A model generated the notes under the pieces. It ran no database searches, was not told the origin of the DNA, and worked only from the letters and a program-made list of their open reading frames with translations. The position numbers were made by a program, and so were the translations under genes. Of a stretch of 64,000 nucleotides of DNA, positions 10,142 to 21,340 are shown piece after piece. How positions within the stretch are numbered: the first letter of the stretch is position 1; each line of letters opens with the position of its first letter. Source of the DNA: Heloderma charlesbogerti (taxonomy: Eukaryota; Chordata; Lepidosauria; Squamata; Helodermatidae); contig JANEZZ010002066.1 of assembly GCA_026122225.1 (NCBI GenBank), forward strand, positions 806,001 to 870,000, given 5' to 3'.

Positions 10142-13100
10142 CTAAAATGCCTGGGAAAATAAAAAGGTCTTCACCTGGCGCCGAAAGGAGTACAATGTAG
10201 GCGCCAGGCGAACCTCACTAGGGAGCTCATTCCAGAGCTGGGGTGCCACAACAGAAAAAGCCCTCCTCCTAGTAGCCACCCGCCTCACTTCCTTTGGCAG
10301 GGGCTCACGGAGAAGGGCCGCTGATGATGATCTTAAGGTCCGGGCAGGCACATATGGGAGGAGGCGATCCTTCAGGTAACCTGGCCCCAAGCCGTTAAGG
10401 GCTTTGAATGTTAACACCAGCACTTTGAATCGGGCCCGGAAATGGACTGGCAGCCAGTGCAGCTGGAAAAGTACTGGCGTAATATGAGCTCGCAGGCCAG
10501 TCCCTGTTAACAATCTTGCTGCCCTATTTTGGACCAGCTGAAGTTTCCGGACCGTTTTCAAAGGCAGCCCCACGTATAACGCATTGCAGTAATCCAGACG
10601 AGAAGTTATCAGAGCATGGATAACTGTAGCTAGGCTATCTCTGTCCAGATAAGGGCGTAGTTGGTATACCAGCCTAAGCTGATAAAAAGTGCTCCGTGCC
10701 ACTGAGTTCACCTGTGCCTCAAGTGACAGTTCTGGATCCAAGAGCACCCCCAAACTACGAACCTGATCCTTTAGGGGGAGTGCAACCCCCTCCAGAACAG
10801 GTTGAATATCACCTAGCCGGGCAGACGAACCACCCACTAATAGTACCTCCGTCTTGTCTGGATTGAGTTTCAGTTTATTAGCCCTCATCCAGTCCATTAC
10901 CGTGCCCAGGCACTGGTTCAGAACAGCCACTGCCTCACCTGGGTTTGATGAGAAAGAGAGGTAGAGCTGGGTGTCATCCGCATATTGATGGCACCTCAGC
11001 CCACACCTCCGGATAACCTCCCCCAGCGGTTTCATGTAGATGTTAAACAGCATGGGGGATAGAATAGAGCCCTGTGGAACCCCATGGCACAATTGCCATG
11101 GCACAGAGCAATAATCCCCCAGCACCACCTTCTGGAATCGGCCATCCAAGTAGGAGCGGAACCACTGTAGTGCAGTGCCTCCAACTCCCAACCCAGACAA
11201 CCTATCCAGAAGGATACCATGGTCGATGGTATCGAAAGCCGCTGAGAGGTCCAGGAGAATCAACAGGGTCGCACTCCCCCTGTCCCTCTCCCGGCAGAGG
11301 TCATCCCACAGGGCGACCAAGGCAGTTTCCGCTCCAAAACCAGGCCTGAAGCCCGATTGAAATGGATCTAGATAATCCGTTTCATTCAAGAGTGCCTGGA
11401 GCTGTCCTACAACCACCTGCTCAAGCACCTTGCCCAGGAAGGGAATGTTGGCCACTGGCCTATAATTGTTAACATCCTCTGGGTCCAGGTTAGGCTTTTT
11501 CAGGAGTGGTCTAATTACTGCCTCTTTTAAAGCAGCAGGCACCACTCCCTCTCTCAAGGAGGAATTTGCAACCTCCTGGACCCAGCCGGACAACCCCTCC
11601 TTGTTTGATTTAATAAGCCATGAAGGGCAAGGGTCAAGCACACAAGTGGTCAATCGGACTTGGCCAAGCACCTTGTCCGCATCCTCAGGCCTCAGTAACT
11701 GAAACTCATCCAATAAAACTGGACCAGACGGTGCTCTGAACGCCTCTACCAATGGAGCTGCATTAATGGTTGTGTCCAATTCATGACAAATCTGAGCGAC
11801 TTTATCCTCAAAGTGCCGTGCAAACTCGTCACAGCGTGCTACCGAGGGTTCCACCATCTCTCTCCCTGGCCCAGAATGTAACAGGCCGCGAACCACTCGG
11901 AAAAGCTCCGCCGGACGACACTGAGAAGATGCAATGCTGGTGGAAAAGAACTGCCTCTTTGCCACCCTCACCGCCACAGAGTAGGCTCGATAGTGGGCTC
12001 TTACCTGTGTTCGGTCAGACTCAGCACAAGTTTTCCTCCACCTGCGTTCTAGCCGTCTCCCCTCTTGCTTCATTGCCCTCAGCTCAGGTGTATACCAAGG
12101 AGCTGGCCGGGCTCTGCTCAGAGGGAGAGGGCGCTTGGGTGCGATCGTGTCAACTGCCCGAGTCATCTCTGCATTCCACAGAGCGACCTGGGCTTCGACA
12201 GGAGCACCAGCCATACCAGCAGGAAAATCCCCCAGAGCCCTCTGGAATCCATCGGAATCCATTAATCTCCGGGGGCGGACCATTTTAATAGGTCCCCCAC
12301 CCTTGCAGAGGGGAAAGGCCGCCAGGAGTCTAAACCTCAGCAGGAAGTGATCTGACCATGACAAAGGGACAGATGTTAATTCCTCTACTTTCAGATCACC
12401 ATCCTCCTGCCCAGTCGAGAAAACCAGATCAAGCGTGTGTCCTTTTATATGCGTTGGGCCGATGACATGTTGGGACAGCCCCATGGTTGTCATGGCGGCC
12501 ATGAAGTCCTGAGCCGCCCCGGATACAGCGGCCTTGGCATGGAAGTTGAGATCCCCCAGGACCATCATCCTGGGGGTCCTCAACACCAAGTCCGAGACCA
12601 CCTCTGTCAGCTCAGGCAGGGAGTCTGATGGGCAGCGGGGTGGGCGGTACACCAACAGAATCCCTAATCTGTCCCGGGTACCCAACACAAGGTACAGACA
12701 CTCAAGATCTGCACTCGAATGAGCAGGAAGCCTGGAGAGGGAGATTGAATTCCTATAGACCACGGCAACCCCCCCTCCCCGACCCTCAAGTCGGTGTTGG
12801 TGCTGCACCGAGTACCCAGGAGGGCACAGCTGGGAGAGAGTGACCCCTCCCAGTTCCCCCACCTAGGTCTCAGTAATACATGCCAGGTCAGCCCCCTCAT
12901 CCACAATCAAATCATGGACGAGGGAGGTCTTATTTTGGGCCGACCTGGCATTCAGCAGCAGCACCACCAGACCCGAGGGCAGACTGGTAAGGCTGCCAGG
13001 AACCATCAGGTTGGGGAAAGAACCAGAAGAGGGGACAGCTGTAAGGTGTCTAGCCCCTCTTCTCCTCAGCTGGCCTGTTAATCCCCCAACGCCATACCTC

Positions 13101-13174
13101 CCCCTGCCCGTGACCACAGTTATGGTGGCACCTCCCCCACCCCCTGAGTTGTCCAATAGTCCTCCCAGGCACAT
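10142..13174 (-). pseudogene. L2-like endonuclease/reverse transcriptase ORF, one nonsense codon
   Basis: One frame of about 1,010 codons runs from ATG at 13174 to the stop at 10142-10144, interrupted only by TAG at 12863-12865. It encodes the nick-and-copy enzyme of the LINE. The N-terminal part is an exo/endo-phosphatase endonuclease: LLNARSAQNK, then the ITET motif just before the stop, GDLNFH near 12550 and WSDHFLL near 12355. The central part is reverse transcriptase: FQSGFRPGFGAETAL, LDLSAAFDTIDH near 11230, GVPQGSILSPMLFN, and the catalytic YADD at 10973-10984. The C-terminal region (KLQLVQNRAARLL, LFQLHWLPV, FLFSQAF) is the conserved L2/CR1 tail. The stop falls where family members usually have Trp after ITET, so a single G-to-A change on the coding strand explains it. 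The ORF is otherwise undamaged. No separate ORF1 is seen. Confidence 0.9.
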
Positions 13175-13380
13175 ATTAAAATATTAAGATATAAAATATA
13201 CAAAAGTTTAAAAGAATATAAAAGAGATAAAAGAGAACAGCAGCTAAGAAGGAGCAGATAGTCCACGTTTGCCCCTTCCCCTGGTCTTTAAAGCTGCTGC
13301 CCTCTGCTGCTGCTGCTATTTGCTGCTGGTGTTGTGGCTGCTGGTGTCTCTGGAGAAGCAGGTGGGTAGATCTTGCGACT

Positions 13381-13420
13381 CCAAGTGCGACGCTAAGTGC
13401 GCACTTAGCGTTGCACTTGG
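13381..13420. promoter_or_regulatory. 40-bp near-perfect palindrome in the L2 5' UTR
   Basis: CCAAGTGCGACGCTAAGTGC is followed directly by its inverse, with one mismatch (GCACTTAGCGTTGCACTTGG). It lies between the tandem 5' units and the ORF. It could be a dimeric protein-binding site or an RNA hairpin; the function is inference only. Confidence 0.6.
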
Positions 13421-13440
13421 TGCGGTGCCTCTGGCAGCCC

Positions 13441-13765
13441 CGCCTTAAGTACCTGTGGCGGGGGCAGAAGCAGGCCCAGGCTCAGGATCCACCTGGTGCA
13501 GCTGCTGGCTGGTCCTCCTTCCCCAGGCTCCTTCCCGAGCAGCCTCTGGCAGCGCCGCCTTAAGTACCTGTGGCGGGGGCAGAAGCAGGCCCAGGCTCAG
13601 GATCCACCTGGTGCAGCTGCTGGCTGGTCCTCCTTCCCCAGGCTCCTTCCCGAGCAGCCTCTGGCAGCCCCGCCTTAAGTACCTGTGGCGGGGGCAGAAG
13701 CAGGCCCAGGCTCAGGATCCACCTGGTGCAGCTGCTGGCTGGTCCTCCTTCCCCAGGCTCCTTCC
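13441..13765 (-). repeat. Tandem 115-bp units at the 5' end of the L2
   Basis: Units start at 13441, 13556 and 13671, exactly 115 bp apart and almost identical. The third ends at the LINE boundary after about 95 bp. GC-rich monomers at the 5' end of a LINE recall promoter monomers of other LINEs; a promoter role is inference. Confidence 0.85.
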
Positions 13766-13793
13766 CTGAGGATGATCTTAGGGTCCAGCCAGA
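13766..13793 (-). mobile_element. Continuation of the older L2 copy
   Basis: 'ctgaggatgatcttagggtc' continues the L2 interrupted at 9908 and matches 10320-10345 of the young copy. Confidence 0.7.
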
Positions 13794-14943
13794 TAGGGAT
13801 GTATGACAGTCACTTACTTGTTCGCGGATTATGTTGATGTGGGGGGGCATTCTGTCCCTCCCCCCGGAATCCTCGCCGGGGGGGAGGCGCTCCATTCCTC
13901 CCCCCCGGAATTCCCCAAGGCCAGCTGTGCTCCGCAGCAGCTCCGCAGAGCAGCCGGCCAGGCCCGGCCAGGCCAGAGCCATCCGCAGCTGGATTTCTGG
14001 CCACGGAGGGCTCTGGGTAAAAAAAAAAAAAATGCGTACGCAAATGGCGGCGGCTACGGCCACCGCCATTTGCGTTCCTTATTTTTGCCCTCTTAATCTA
14101 CATAAATATTTACGTAGATTATGACGGTGAAAATCAAGGGGAACGCAAATAGCGTAGCGGGCGCTATTTGCGTCCCTTTTTGATTCCCCATTTTAGCCTA
14201 CATAAATCTTTACGTAGGCTAAAACAGCGAATCAAAAAGGGACGCAAATAGCACCCGCTACCCTATTTGCGTTCCCCTTTATTTTCACCGTCATAGTCTA
14301 TCTAAATATTTACGTAGACTAAGATGGCCAAAAATAAGGAATGCAAATGGTGGCAGCGGGCCGGAGCCACCGCCGCCCGGAACATCTGCTGCAGGTAAGT
14401 CTCGTCCCGGGGTCACGGCCGGTTGGGGTGTGGCAGGCCATTCCACCACGGAGTTTGGGGGGGCGAATGCACTGGCATTTGGCCTCACCAAGATCCGTGG
14501 CAGAATTCTCTGACATCCCTATGTAAATATTTACGTAGACTATTACGGCAAAAATAAAGGGGAACGCAAATAGCGTAGTGGGCGCTATTTGCGTCCCTTT
14601 TTGATTCGCCATTTTAGCCTACGTAAATATTTATGTACGCCATTTTTTGTTTTTTTTTAACCGGGACGTGATAGGCTATGTAAGTCTTTACGTAGCCTAT
14701 CATGTCTCTGTTAAAAAAAACAAACCCAAATGACCAGACTGCAAATGACGACGGCGGCAGTAGCCGGTCAGAAGACCAGCCGCCAAAGCCACCGCCGCCA
14801 AAGCCACTGCCAGAGACACCGCTGCCCGGAACATCCACCCCTGGTAAGTCTCGTCCCGAGGGGGATCCGTGGCAGGGGCGGGGGGGCAGGCCGTTCCACC
14901 ATGGATTTTGGGGGGCTGTGACAGGAATTCTCTGATATCCCTA
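13794..14943. mobile_element. Composite hAT-FB element, no matching target duplication
   Basis: The left end is TAGGGATGTATGACAGTCAC and the right end is CTCTGATATCCCTA. At 1,150 bp it is the longest copy. It has an internal terminus-like CTCTGACATCCCTA at about 14508-14521, two GGTAAGTCTCGTCCCG motifs (14393 and 14843), and at least six CTAC(G)TAAA/TTTACGTAG hairpins between 14090 and 14705. The flanks are cagccaga and ctcttggg, which do not match. It looks like a fusion of two copies. Confidence 0.75.
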
Positions 14944-15095
14944 CTCTTGGGTCACCACCAAAGGTGCCTCTGATGGGGGTGGTCTCAAATGAAGGGCCTC
15001 TCCATAAGACCTTAAGGACTGGGCAAGCTTGTATGGGAGAAGGCAGTCTTTCAGGTATCCTGGTCCCAAGCCGTATAGGGCTGTATGGGTCATAA
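14944..15095 (-). mobile_element. Old L2 fragment
   Basis: 'gaccttaaggactgggcaag' and 'ggtcccaagccgtatagggc' match 10330-10405 of the young L2. The sequence continues after the CR1 at 15618. Confidence 0.8.
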
Positions 15096-15617
15096 GTGGG
15101 CTATGGAAGGTAGTGGGCTCTCCCACACTGAAGGCATTCAAGAGGAGGCTGGATGTCAGAGATGCTCTGACTTGGATTCCTGCATTGACCAGGGGGTTGG
15201 ACTCGATGGTCTTGTAGGCCCCTTCCAACCCTACTATTCTATGATTCTATGCTTCTGTGCTTCTATGATCTGCTCTCTGATGTGATAGTGCTCTTCAAGT
15301 ACTTTGAAAGGGTGTCAGAGAAGAAGGCCAGGATCTCTTTGATCATCCCAGAGTGCAGGACATGGAATCATGGGCTCAAGTTACAGGAAGCCAGATTCCA
15401 GCTGAACATCAGGAAAAATGTCCTGACTGTTAGAGCAACACAACAATGGAACCAATTACCTAGGGAAGTAGAGGGCTCTCCCATACTGGAGACATTCAAG
15501 ATGAGGCTGGACAGCCATCTGTCGGGGATGCTCCAATTTGGATTCCTGCATTGAGCAGGGGGTTGGACTCGATGGTCTTGTAGGCCCCTTCCAACCCCAC
15601 TATTCTATGATTCTATG
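15096..15617 (+). mobile_element. CR1 LINE 3' sequence, two partial copies in tandem
   Basis: Two CR1 3' ends are present: about 15096-15247 and 15275-15617, each ending in the CTATGATTCTATG terminus. The second keeps coding remnants (LQEARFQLNIRKN, WNQLPREVEGS, FKMRLDSHLSGML). They interrupt the L2 sequence. Confidence 0.85.
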
Positions 15618-15802
15618 ATAACCAGCACTTTGTATTCTGCCTGGAAACAAACCAGTAGCCACTGAAGCTGCTGCAATAAATAACAAGAGTGTCATGTCTT
15701 CCCTGTAAGCAACACTGGTCAACAGTCTGGCTGCAGCATTCTGGACCAGCTGAAGTTTCTGAACAGTTTTCAAAGGCAGCCCCAAATAGGGTGCATTACA
15801 GT
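15618..15802 (-). mobile_element. Old L2 fragment, continued
   Basis: 'accagcactttgtattctgcc' to 'ttttcaaaggcagccccaaa' follows the order of 10415-10570 in the young L2. It is then interrupted by a hAT element. Confidence 0.8.
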
Positions 15803-16295
15803 TAGGAATGGTGAGGGAGTCCAAGCAGGGGGTGGAGTCTGACAGAGTTCCCCCTGCCCGGCTACCCAAACCCCACTTGCTGGGCTGTGGGGGGCTCACT
15901 TGCCCACTTGGCGAGTGGTGGGAAGCGCTGCAAGACTGTCCATCCCCTTACTGAGCTGCAGTTGTGTGCACAATCATGGCTTGGTTACTTCCACATATCT
16001 AAAGCTGCATCTATGGCTGCCTTAAAGGGGCAATGACTCAGGTTTACCGGTGTAAAGGACCCTTTATGCCTGTAATCTTGAGTCATTGCCTCTTTGAGGC
16101 AGCCATAGACTCAACTTTAGATATGCGGAAGCAACCAAGAACTGTGATTGTGCACACAATTGCAGCTCGGGAATGGGATCGATGGCCTCTCAGCACTCCT
16201 CGGGCAGTCACCAAGTTGCCCTTTAGCTACCACAGCAACAGCAGCTCAGCAATCACCCAAAAGGGACCAGGCAGACTTGAGTCCATCCGTCCCTA
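15803..16295. mobile_element. hAT-like foldback element inserted in L2
   Basis: The ends are TAGGAATGGTGAGG and CATCCGTCCCTA, with a perfect 8-bp duplication attacagt (15795-15802 and 16296-16303). The interior is a long inverted repeat centred near 16055 ('tgccttaaaggggcaatgac' against 'gtcattgcctctttgaggca'). The L2 reading resumes exactly after the duplication. Confidence 0.9.
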
Positions 16296-16400
16296 ATTAC
16301 AGTAGTCCAAATGGGATGTAACTAAGGCATGTGTGACCATGGCCAGATTAGACGTCTCTAGGAACATTCTGCCACCACATGAACAGGGCTGACTGAGCTG
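16296..16400 (-). mobile_element. Old L2 fragment, continued
   Basis: 'agtagtccaaatgggatgta' corresponds to the 'agtaatccagacgagaagtt' position of the young L2 (10589-10608). Confidence 0.6.
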
Positions 16401-17565
16401 GCCCTAGCCATGCAAGTTTTGCCTACTTGGGATCAGGGGTGACAATAAGATGAAAAAGAGATGCATGAGTCAACATCCCATCCACACGGTGGTGGACATT
16501 TAAATCTTATAGCAATAGCATGGGGCAAACCTATGCTATTGGTGAAAGCAGATCACCAAGGCTGCTGTAATGAATGTAGGAGGGATGGGACAAAGGTAGA
16601 TCTAGATCTATTGGGTGATTTGCAGTGGATCAGCAAGGATTTTTGACTCCCAGTTCTTTAACAATAACATCAACACATTGATTGTACCCCTGCCCTAAAT
16701 TATACTGCTGAAATGAAGAGAGACTGTGAGCTCCTTTCATTTCTGGCACTGAAATCAATTCCTTGGGCTCATAATTCTTTAATCCTAAGTAAATACCTTT
16801 TGCACCAGCTTCGGCTAAGTGGATCAACAGTTCTAGTTGTTTTTTTTTAAAGGGAAGTATATGCCACAAATGTCAAGTCTGCCCATCCCTGATCTATAGG
16901 TCACCAGCGCTTTAGTAAAATTTGGAATTCCCCACAGCCGCACACACAAATTTACACAAAGGCAAAAAACTTTCGAAGAACAGAACTATTGAGAAAAGGC
17001 TCAGCCCCATCCCAAATTTACCACACACACAAAATCTACTCCTGTTCCATCTCATTTAAATTTAGACTATCGCACCATTATCTCTCACACACATTTTACT
17101 TCTCACCTATTAAATTACATTCACTGGGAACACAGCCAAGCAACAGCTTCTGGCAGCGTCACTCTTGCTAAGGAACTACATTTTTTTACATTTTGGGAAC
17201 ATCAGTGCATTCTTCCAGTTTGGAGAGGAAAATATCTCACAAGCAATTAAAGAGATGACACAGATCAACAGGGAGCGAAACCTGTAGTTGCAACTCCAGG
17301 GAATGGATTTGTCCAAGAGAAGTCAAGTTAAAACCCGCGGAAGAATTCCACTGGATGAGTGACAAATGGTCGGAGAGGAAGCCTTCTTAGGAAATATGAA
17401 AATCCCCCAGCTAAAATGAGCACCTTCTATAAAAGCCACCTGTTCTCTGCTCATGGCACGGGTTGAGAGGCCGTGGTGGAGGGGGAGGCCAGGATGGAGG
17501 GATCGCATGCCAGCAAAAAGAAAAAGAGAGACCACATTCAGCATTCTAGGACATGAAATCCATTA
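16401..17565. other. No recognised gene or repeat
   Basis: Mixed-composition DNA. The only frames are short and lack recognisable motifs. Confidence 0.4.
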
Positions 17566-17570
17566 ATGGA

Positions 17571-17945
17571 GGGAGCAATCCTATGGCGGCTAGACAGCGG
17601 CTCGATGGCCATAGGATATGCTGTTATCCGGGCGGGAACTGACCTCCCCCCAACTCCAAGCTGCCTCTGAGGCAGCGCAGAAGAGCCCCACCCCCCCGCT
17701 CGCAAGAGGAGTGCAGAGGGGCCAAAAAGGGGTGTGGCTGGGGGCGTTCCGGGGTGGGGAGGGCGTAGCTGCCTATACGACACATCCAATATGTCCTACA
17801 GTAGCCTCCTCCCCTGCTCTGTGTTCCCGCGGCTAGACAGTCGCAATCAGCTGCCTAGCAGAAAAAGCGGGGTTTGCCCTGCTTTGGATAGGTGGTCGCC
17901 TCCGAGTTCGGAGGTGGCCGCCTATCCGGATAGGATTGCTCCCTA
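17571..17945. mobile_element. Foldback MITE with GGGAGCAATCCTAT termini
   Basis: The left end GGGAGCAATCCTATGGC is inverted at the right as GGATAGGATTGCTCCC. The interior is GC-rich with a second hairpin (CGCCTCCGAG/TTCGGAGGTGGCCG). The same terminal motif appears at 26345 and 53546. It may be a PIF/Harbinger-type MITE; the 3-bp duplication is not clear. Confidence 0.6.
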
Positions 17946-17999
17946 AATGAGACAAAAGCCACTGGACTAATTAAGGATGCCTACAGAAGTACCTTTAAA

Positions 18000-18115
18000 C
18001 AGGTCTTGCTGGGTTGGGTCCAGATTTATTCATGCTTAGAGCAGACCTGCTGAAATGGATGGGATTTAAAGCCAGCTGGGTCTACTCTAAATCTGACTAA
18101 AACTGGATCCAGCCT
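18000..18115. repeat. Short palindromic MITE
   Basis: 'gggtccagatttattcatgc' pairs with 'aactggatccagcc', and 'agagcagacctgctgaaatg' with 'gggtctactctaaatctgac'. A relative lies at 25368-25450. Confidence 0.55.
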
Positions 18116-18139
18116 GCTGTGTTAGTCCTTCCACAGAAG

Positions 18140-18466
18140 TGAACCAGCCTCCCCAGTACCTTCGCTGCCTCCAGTGCCTCTAATATTGTGTAGATCAAGC
18201 TTTCCCAGCCTGAATGTGTGCATATTTAAATATGCACATTTTTAATTAGCTCCTTTTTTCATTAAAACACACACAAACTTTGCAAAAAGACAGGCACTCA
18301 TAGATGGGTCTGGGTGAATGCGGGGAGTGTCTGGGAGAGCAGCAGCAGGGGGTGTGTGAGGCCAGAGGCTTGGCAGGCAAGGTCTGGGGGTGCAGGCAGG
18401 CGGGAGCCCAACAGACTCCTGGACCTAGTTGGGTGTCCACACCATCCCTACCTGCCACCTCTCTGG
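18140..18466. mobile_element. hAT-like element fragment, 40199 family
   Basis: 'cctctaatattgtg', 'gctttcccagc' and 'catatttaaatatgcac' match the arms of 40199-40732, and the right end CACACCATCCCTA is present at about 18454-18466. The left end is not identifiable. Confidence 0.55.
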
Positions 18467-19088
18467 ATCTCCATATCCCATCTGGGTCTGGGTCTTGGTG
18501 TACCAGGGGTGAGGGCAATAATTGTCATTGCAGGAGTGCTGAGACCTAGCAAGAGTGCTGCCTTGGCATAGCTGCCCTCCAAACACAGCTCCTGCATTCT
18601 CCTGCTGCTGTTCCTAGCATTCTTCATCTAATTCCCTGCACCCAGGACATACATTGTTCAACCCCTCTCCTCTCCATCCTCTCATTGCAGTTTAAGAGGA
18701 TTATGAGGTTGCACCAGGCTGCCAGGACCTCATTGCAGTTAGTCCTCCAGCTCTGTTGGTCTGGCTGTGTTTATATCCTTCTGTAACTAAGCATGATTTT
18801 GTGTGGAGAGAGGGATGCTGGCCCCTCAGCTCCCAATGGCCAATTGCATTTTACTTTTTAAAGGGAAATCCATATAAACTGAGTTGCAAAGTGCACCAGG
18901 GATAAGGACACGTGGGTTTGCGATGTCACCAGTACTACCCAATTAGTGCTGTGCACAGCCAGGTTGTGCTGCAAATCGACAAAACCAGTTTTCTCAGAGC
19001 TTGATCCTGGAAAGGAGATTGTGCTTGTGCATACAAGGAGACTCTGCTTCCACAGCAGCTCAGTCATTCAAACAACAAATGTCTCCAA
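18467..19088. other. No recognised feature
   Basis: I see no conserved coding or repeat motif here. Confidence 0.35.
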
Positions 19089-19948
19089 TAGTGATAGACG
19101 AATCTGTCCATTTCAGTTTTGCTTCCCCACCCCCACCCTAGGCATCAGTTCATTTCGGCCCATTTCCACATCAGTTTAGGAATCTGACCCCGAAAAGAGT
19201 TCACAGAAAAACCCTTACATATTTTGAGGCACAGTTCTCCTCATTTACATATTTTGTATGCCATTTATTTTTCCTGCGTGCACATCTTACAAGCAATTTC
19301 CCCCTGATATAATGTGCTTTTATGTGCACTTCCCCCTAATATATACATTTTGTGCACACTTTTCCTTAATATACACATTTTTGTGTGCTGTTTTAGTCTA
19401 CACACACACACACACACACACACCGCCTCTGCTTGGGAAGCACCAAAGTGGAGCATGGAATTGACAGGTTCTTTGACAAGTACAGAATATGGATCTGCTG
19501 GGCAAAAGGAAGTACTGTGTGGCGAGGATGAAACTGCCAAGGATATTTACAGCAGCATATATGCCTCTGTGGGGCCACATAGTGGACAGGTAGATTTGCG
19601 CAAGACCCCCAATTTTAAAAAATATGTGTTAAAAGATTCCATTTGTGCAAATTGCCACCACCATTAAAAAAAAATCCAAAATCTGCATATTGGATCGACT
19701 CGCTACAGATCGAGTCAACGCCAGCAGGGGGAAATGGAATGAAATCCACCAGGTCCAAAACAGTAAAATCCATTGAGATTTCACTCCAAAATAGAATTCT
19801 TATACACCCTACAAAGAGTATTGCAAAATGCTGGAAAGTGAAGATTTCAGCATTCAAGTGCATTCTACTTCACATACATGCCTGGGAATTATAAACTGGA
19901 TACATTCATATAAAAATTCAAACCGAATGAATGTATCCTCCATCTCTA
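19089..19948. mobile_element. Degraded hAT-like element
   Basis: The ends are TAGTGATAGACGAATC and GTATCCTCCATCTCTA. Flanks gtctccaa and gtctgtaa match at 6 of 8. A (CA)n run lies at 19399-19422. The interior shares text with 3380-3545. Confidence 0.5.
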
Positions 19949-21010
19949 GTCTGTAATATGCACCCACACACTTTCAGAACTCAACAGTGAACTAAAAGGC
20001 AATGGTCTAGGGTTTTTTTCTGTAAATGTGGCCCAATTACTCAGCTTAGTTAAGGAAAAAGGGATCCTTACAGCAACGTGACTGGCCCCTGTAAAACAAG
20101 GAGTGCTCCGCAGACAACATCACTGCCAAGTGTTATCCTTAACAGCCTCACTCTGTCCATTTATCACACTTATTATGACAGGAACACAACGCAGATGATA
20201 TAAGCTCTCACATATGTCACAAGCATTCACGGGTCTCTCAGTCTGGATGTTAGAATAGTATTTCACTGCCACCAGCACAGACACCATTCATATTAATATA
20301 TGAAACTATCACTGATCAATCCAGACTGGTACTCTCTGCTCTGACTAGAGATGGGCAAATCCGTCAAGTTCATCTACTCCCACATTTGATTTAAAAAAAA
20401 AAAAATCTGGAGTTCTTTCTCTCCCAGATATGAAGACCTTCATGAATGTTGATTAATTCTTATTGAAAGTGAACAGAAGCAAAATTCTCACCCATCAGAA
20501 CCAGCCAAATTCAATCGGTACAGCTATTCCCAGCATGGACAGGACACCGAGGTACCTGAATGCCATATTGCTGTTAAAATGGAGCCTGTTAGAAAAAGGA
20601 GGTGGGAATTCTAATTAACCGCTCATATGGCTGAATACATGGGGATTCAAACCCAGACTGGTAAGAGCAAAGTACTCAAAGCTCTGGGCCTGGATGGATG
20701 AATGTGTTAGTTTCTGTTTGTCCCACATTCAGATTATTTACATTCCAAGCTGTTCTTGCCCAGAATATGGAGGACTTTGCAAATGTTAGTAAATTCTTAT
20801 AAAAACCGAACACAAACTAAATTCTCACCCTTTCCTAGCTTGAACTGTGTCAGGGCTGGGCTGTGTGGAGAAGCCTGAGGCATAGCTAGGCCAAAGCATT
20901 CAACCAGTTTTTTCAACAATTCATGCTGATGAAAGTGAGGCAAAAATGCTGCTCAGAACTGATTAGCTCTTTGGCCATGGTCTGAAATATCTGGAGGGGG
21001 GTCTTACCTT
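19949..21010. other. Mostly unassigned, hAT-like pieces
   Basis: A TAGAGATGGGCAAATCC-type left end at about 20346 and palindromic 'gaatgttgattaattcttat' text near 20440 and 20780 suggest a decayed hAT-like element. Limits are unclear and no gene is seen. Confidence 0.3.
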
Positions 21011-21340
21011 AAAAAGGTAAAGGTAAAGATGTCCCCAACCAGTCGTGTCTGACTCTAGGGTGCGGTGCTCATCCCCGTTTCTAAGCTGAAGAGCCAGCGC
21101 TGTCCGAAGACGCTTCCGTGGTCATGTGGCCGGCATGACTGAACACCCAGGTGCACGGAACGCTGTTACCTTTCCCGCCGAGGCAGTACCTATTTATCTA
21201 CTTGCAATTTCTTGCTTTCGAACTGCTAGGTTGGCAGGAGCTGGGACCGAAGACGGGAGCTCACTCCATTACGCAGCACTCAGGTCTCGAACTGCTGACG
21301 TGCCGACCTTCCAGTCTGCAGTTCAGCGTCTTAACCACTA
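21011..21340 (-). repeat. tRNA-derived SINE with a BovB-like 3' end
   Basis: This is the reverse-strand copy of the family at 47607-47949: the tRNA-like head 'gttaagacgctgaactgcag' is at the right, and the tail 'agagtcagacacgactggtt' plus a CTTTAC run is at the left. The first few bases of the head are missing. Confidence 0.85.

Larger units (their letters stand above)
9909..13765 (-). mobile_element. Full-length L2-like LINE with a perfect target duplication
   Basis: The 3' end (left) is a TTTATTTA microsatellite, followed by a 3' UTR, one long ORF and a 591-bp 5' UTR. The flanks ctgaggat (9901-9908) and ctgaggat (13766-13773) are identical. This fixes both ends and shows the 115-bp repeats at the 5' end belong to the element. 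It inserted into an older L2 in the same orientation. The endonuclease and RT motifs are of CR1/L2-group type; L2 is the best match I can recognise, and assignment to a CR1-group relative cannot be excluded. The intact structure and nearly clean ORF indicate a young insertion. Confidence 0.9.

Noticed and set aside
11770..12288. 172-codon plus-strand frame inside the L2
   Set aside because: Antisense shadow of the endonuclease region; no recognisable domain.
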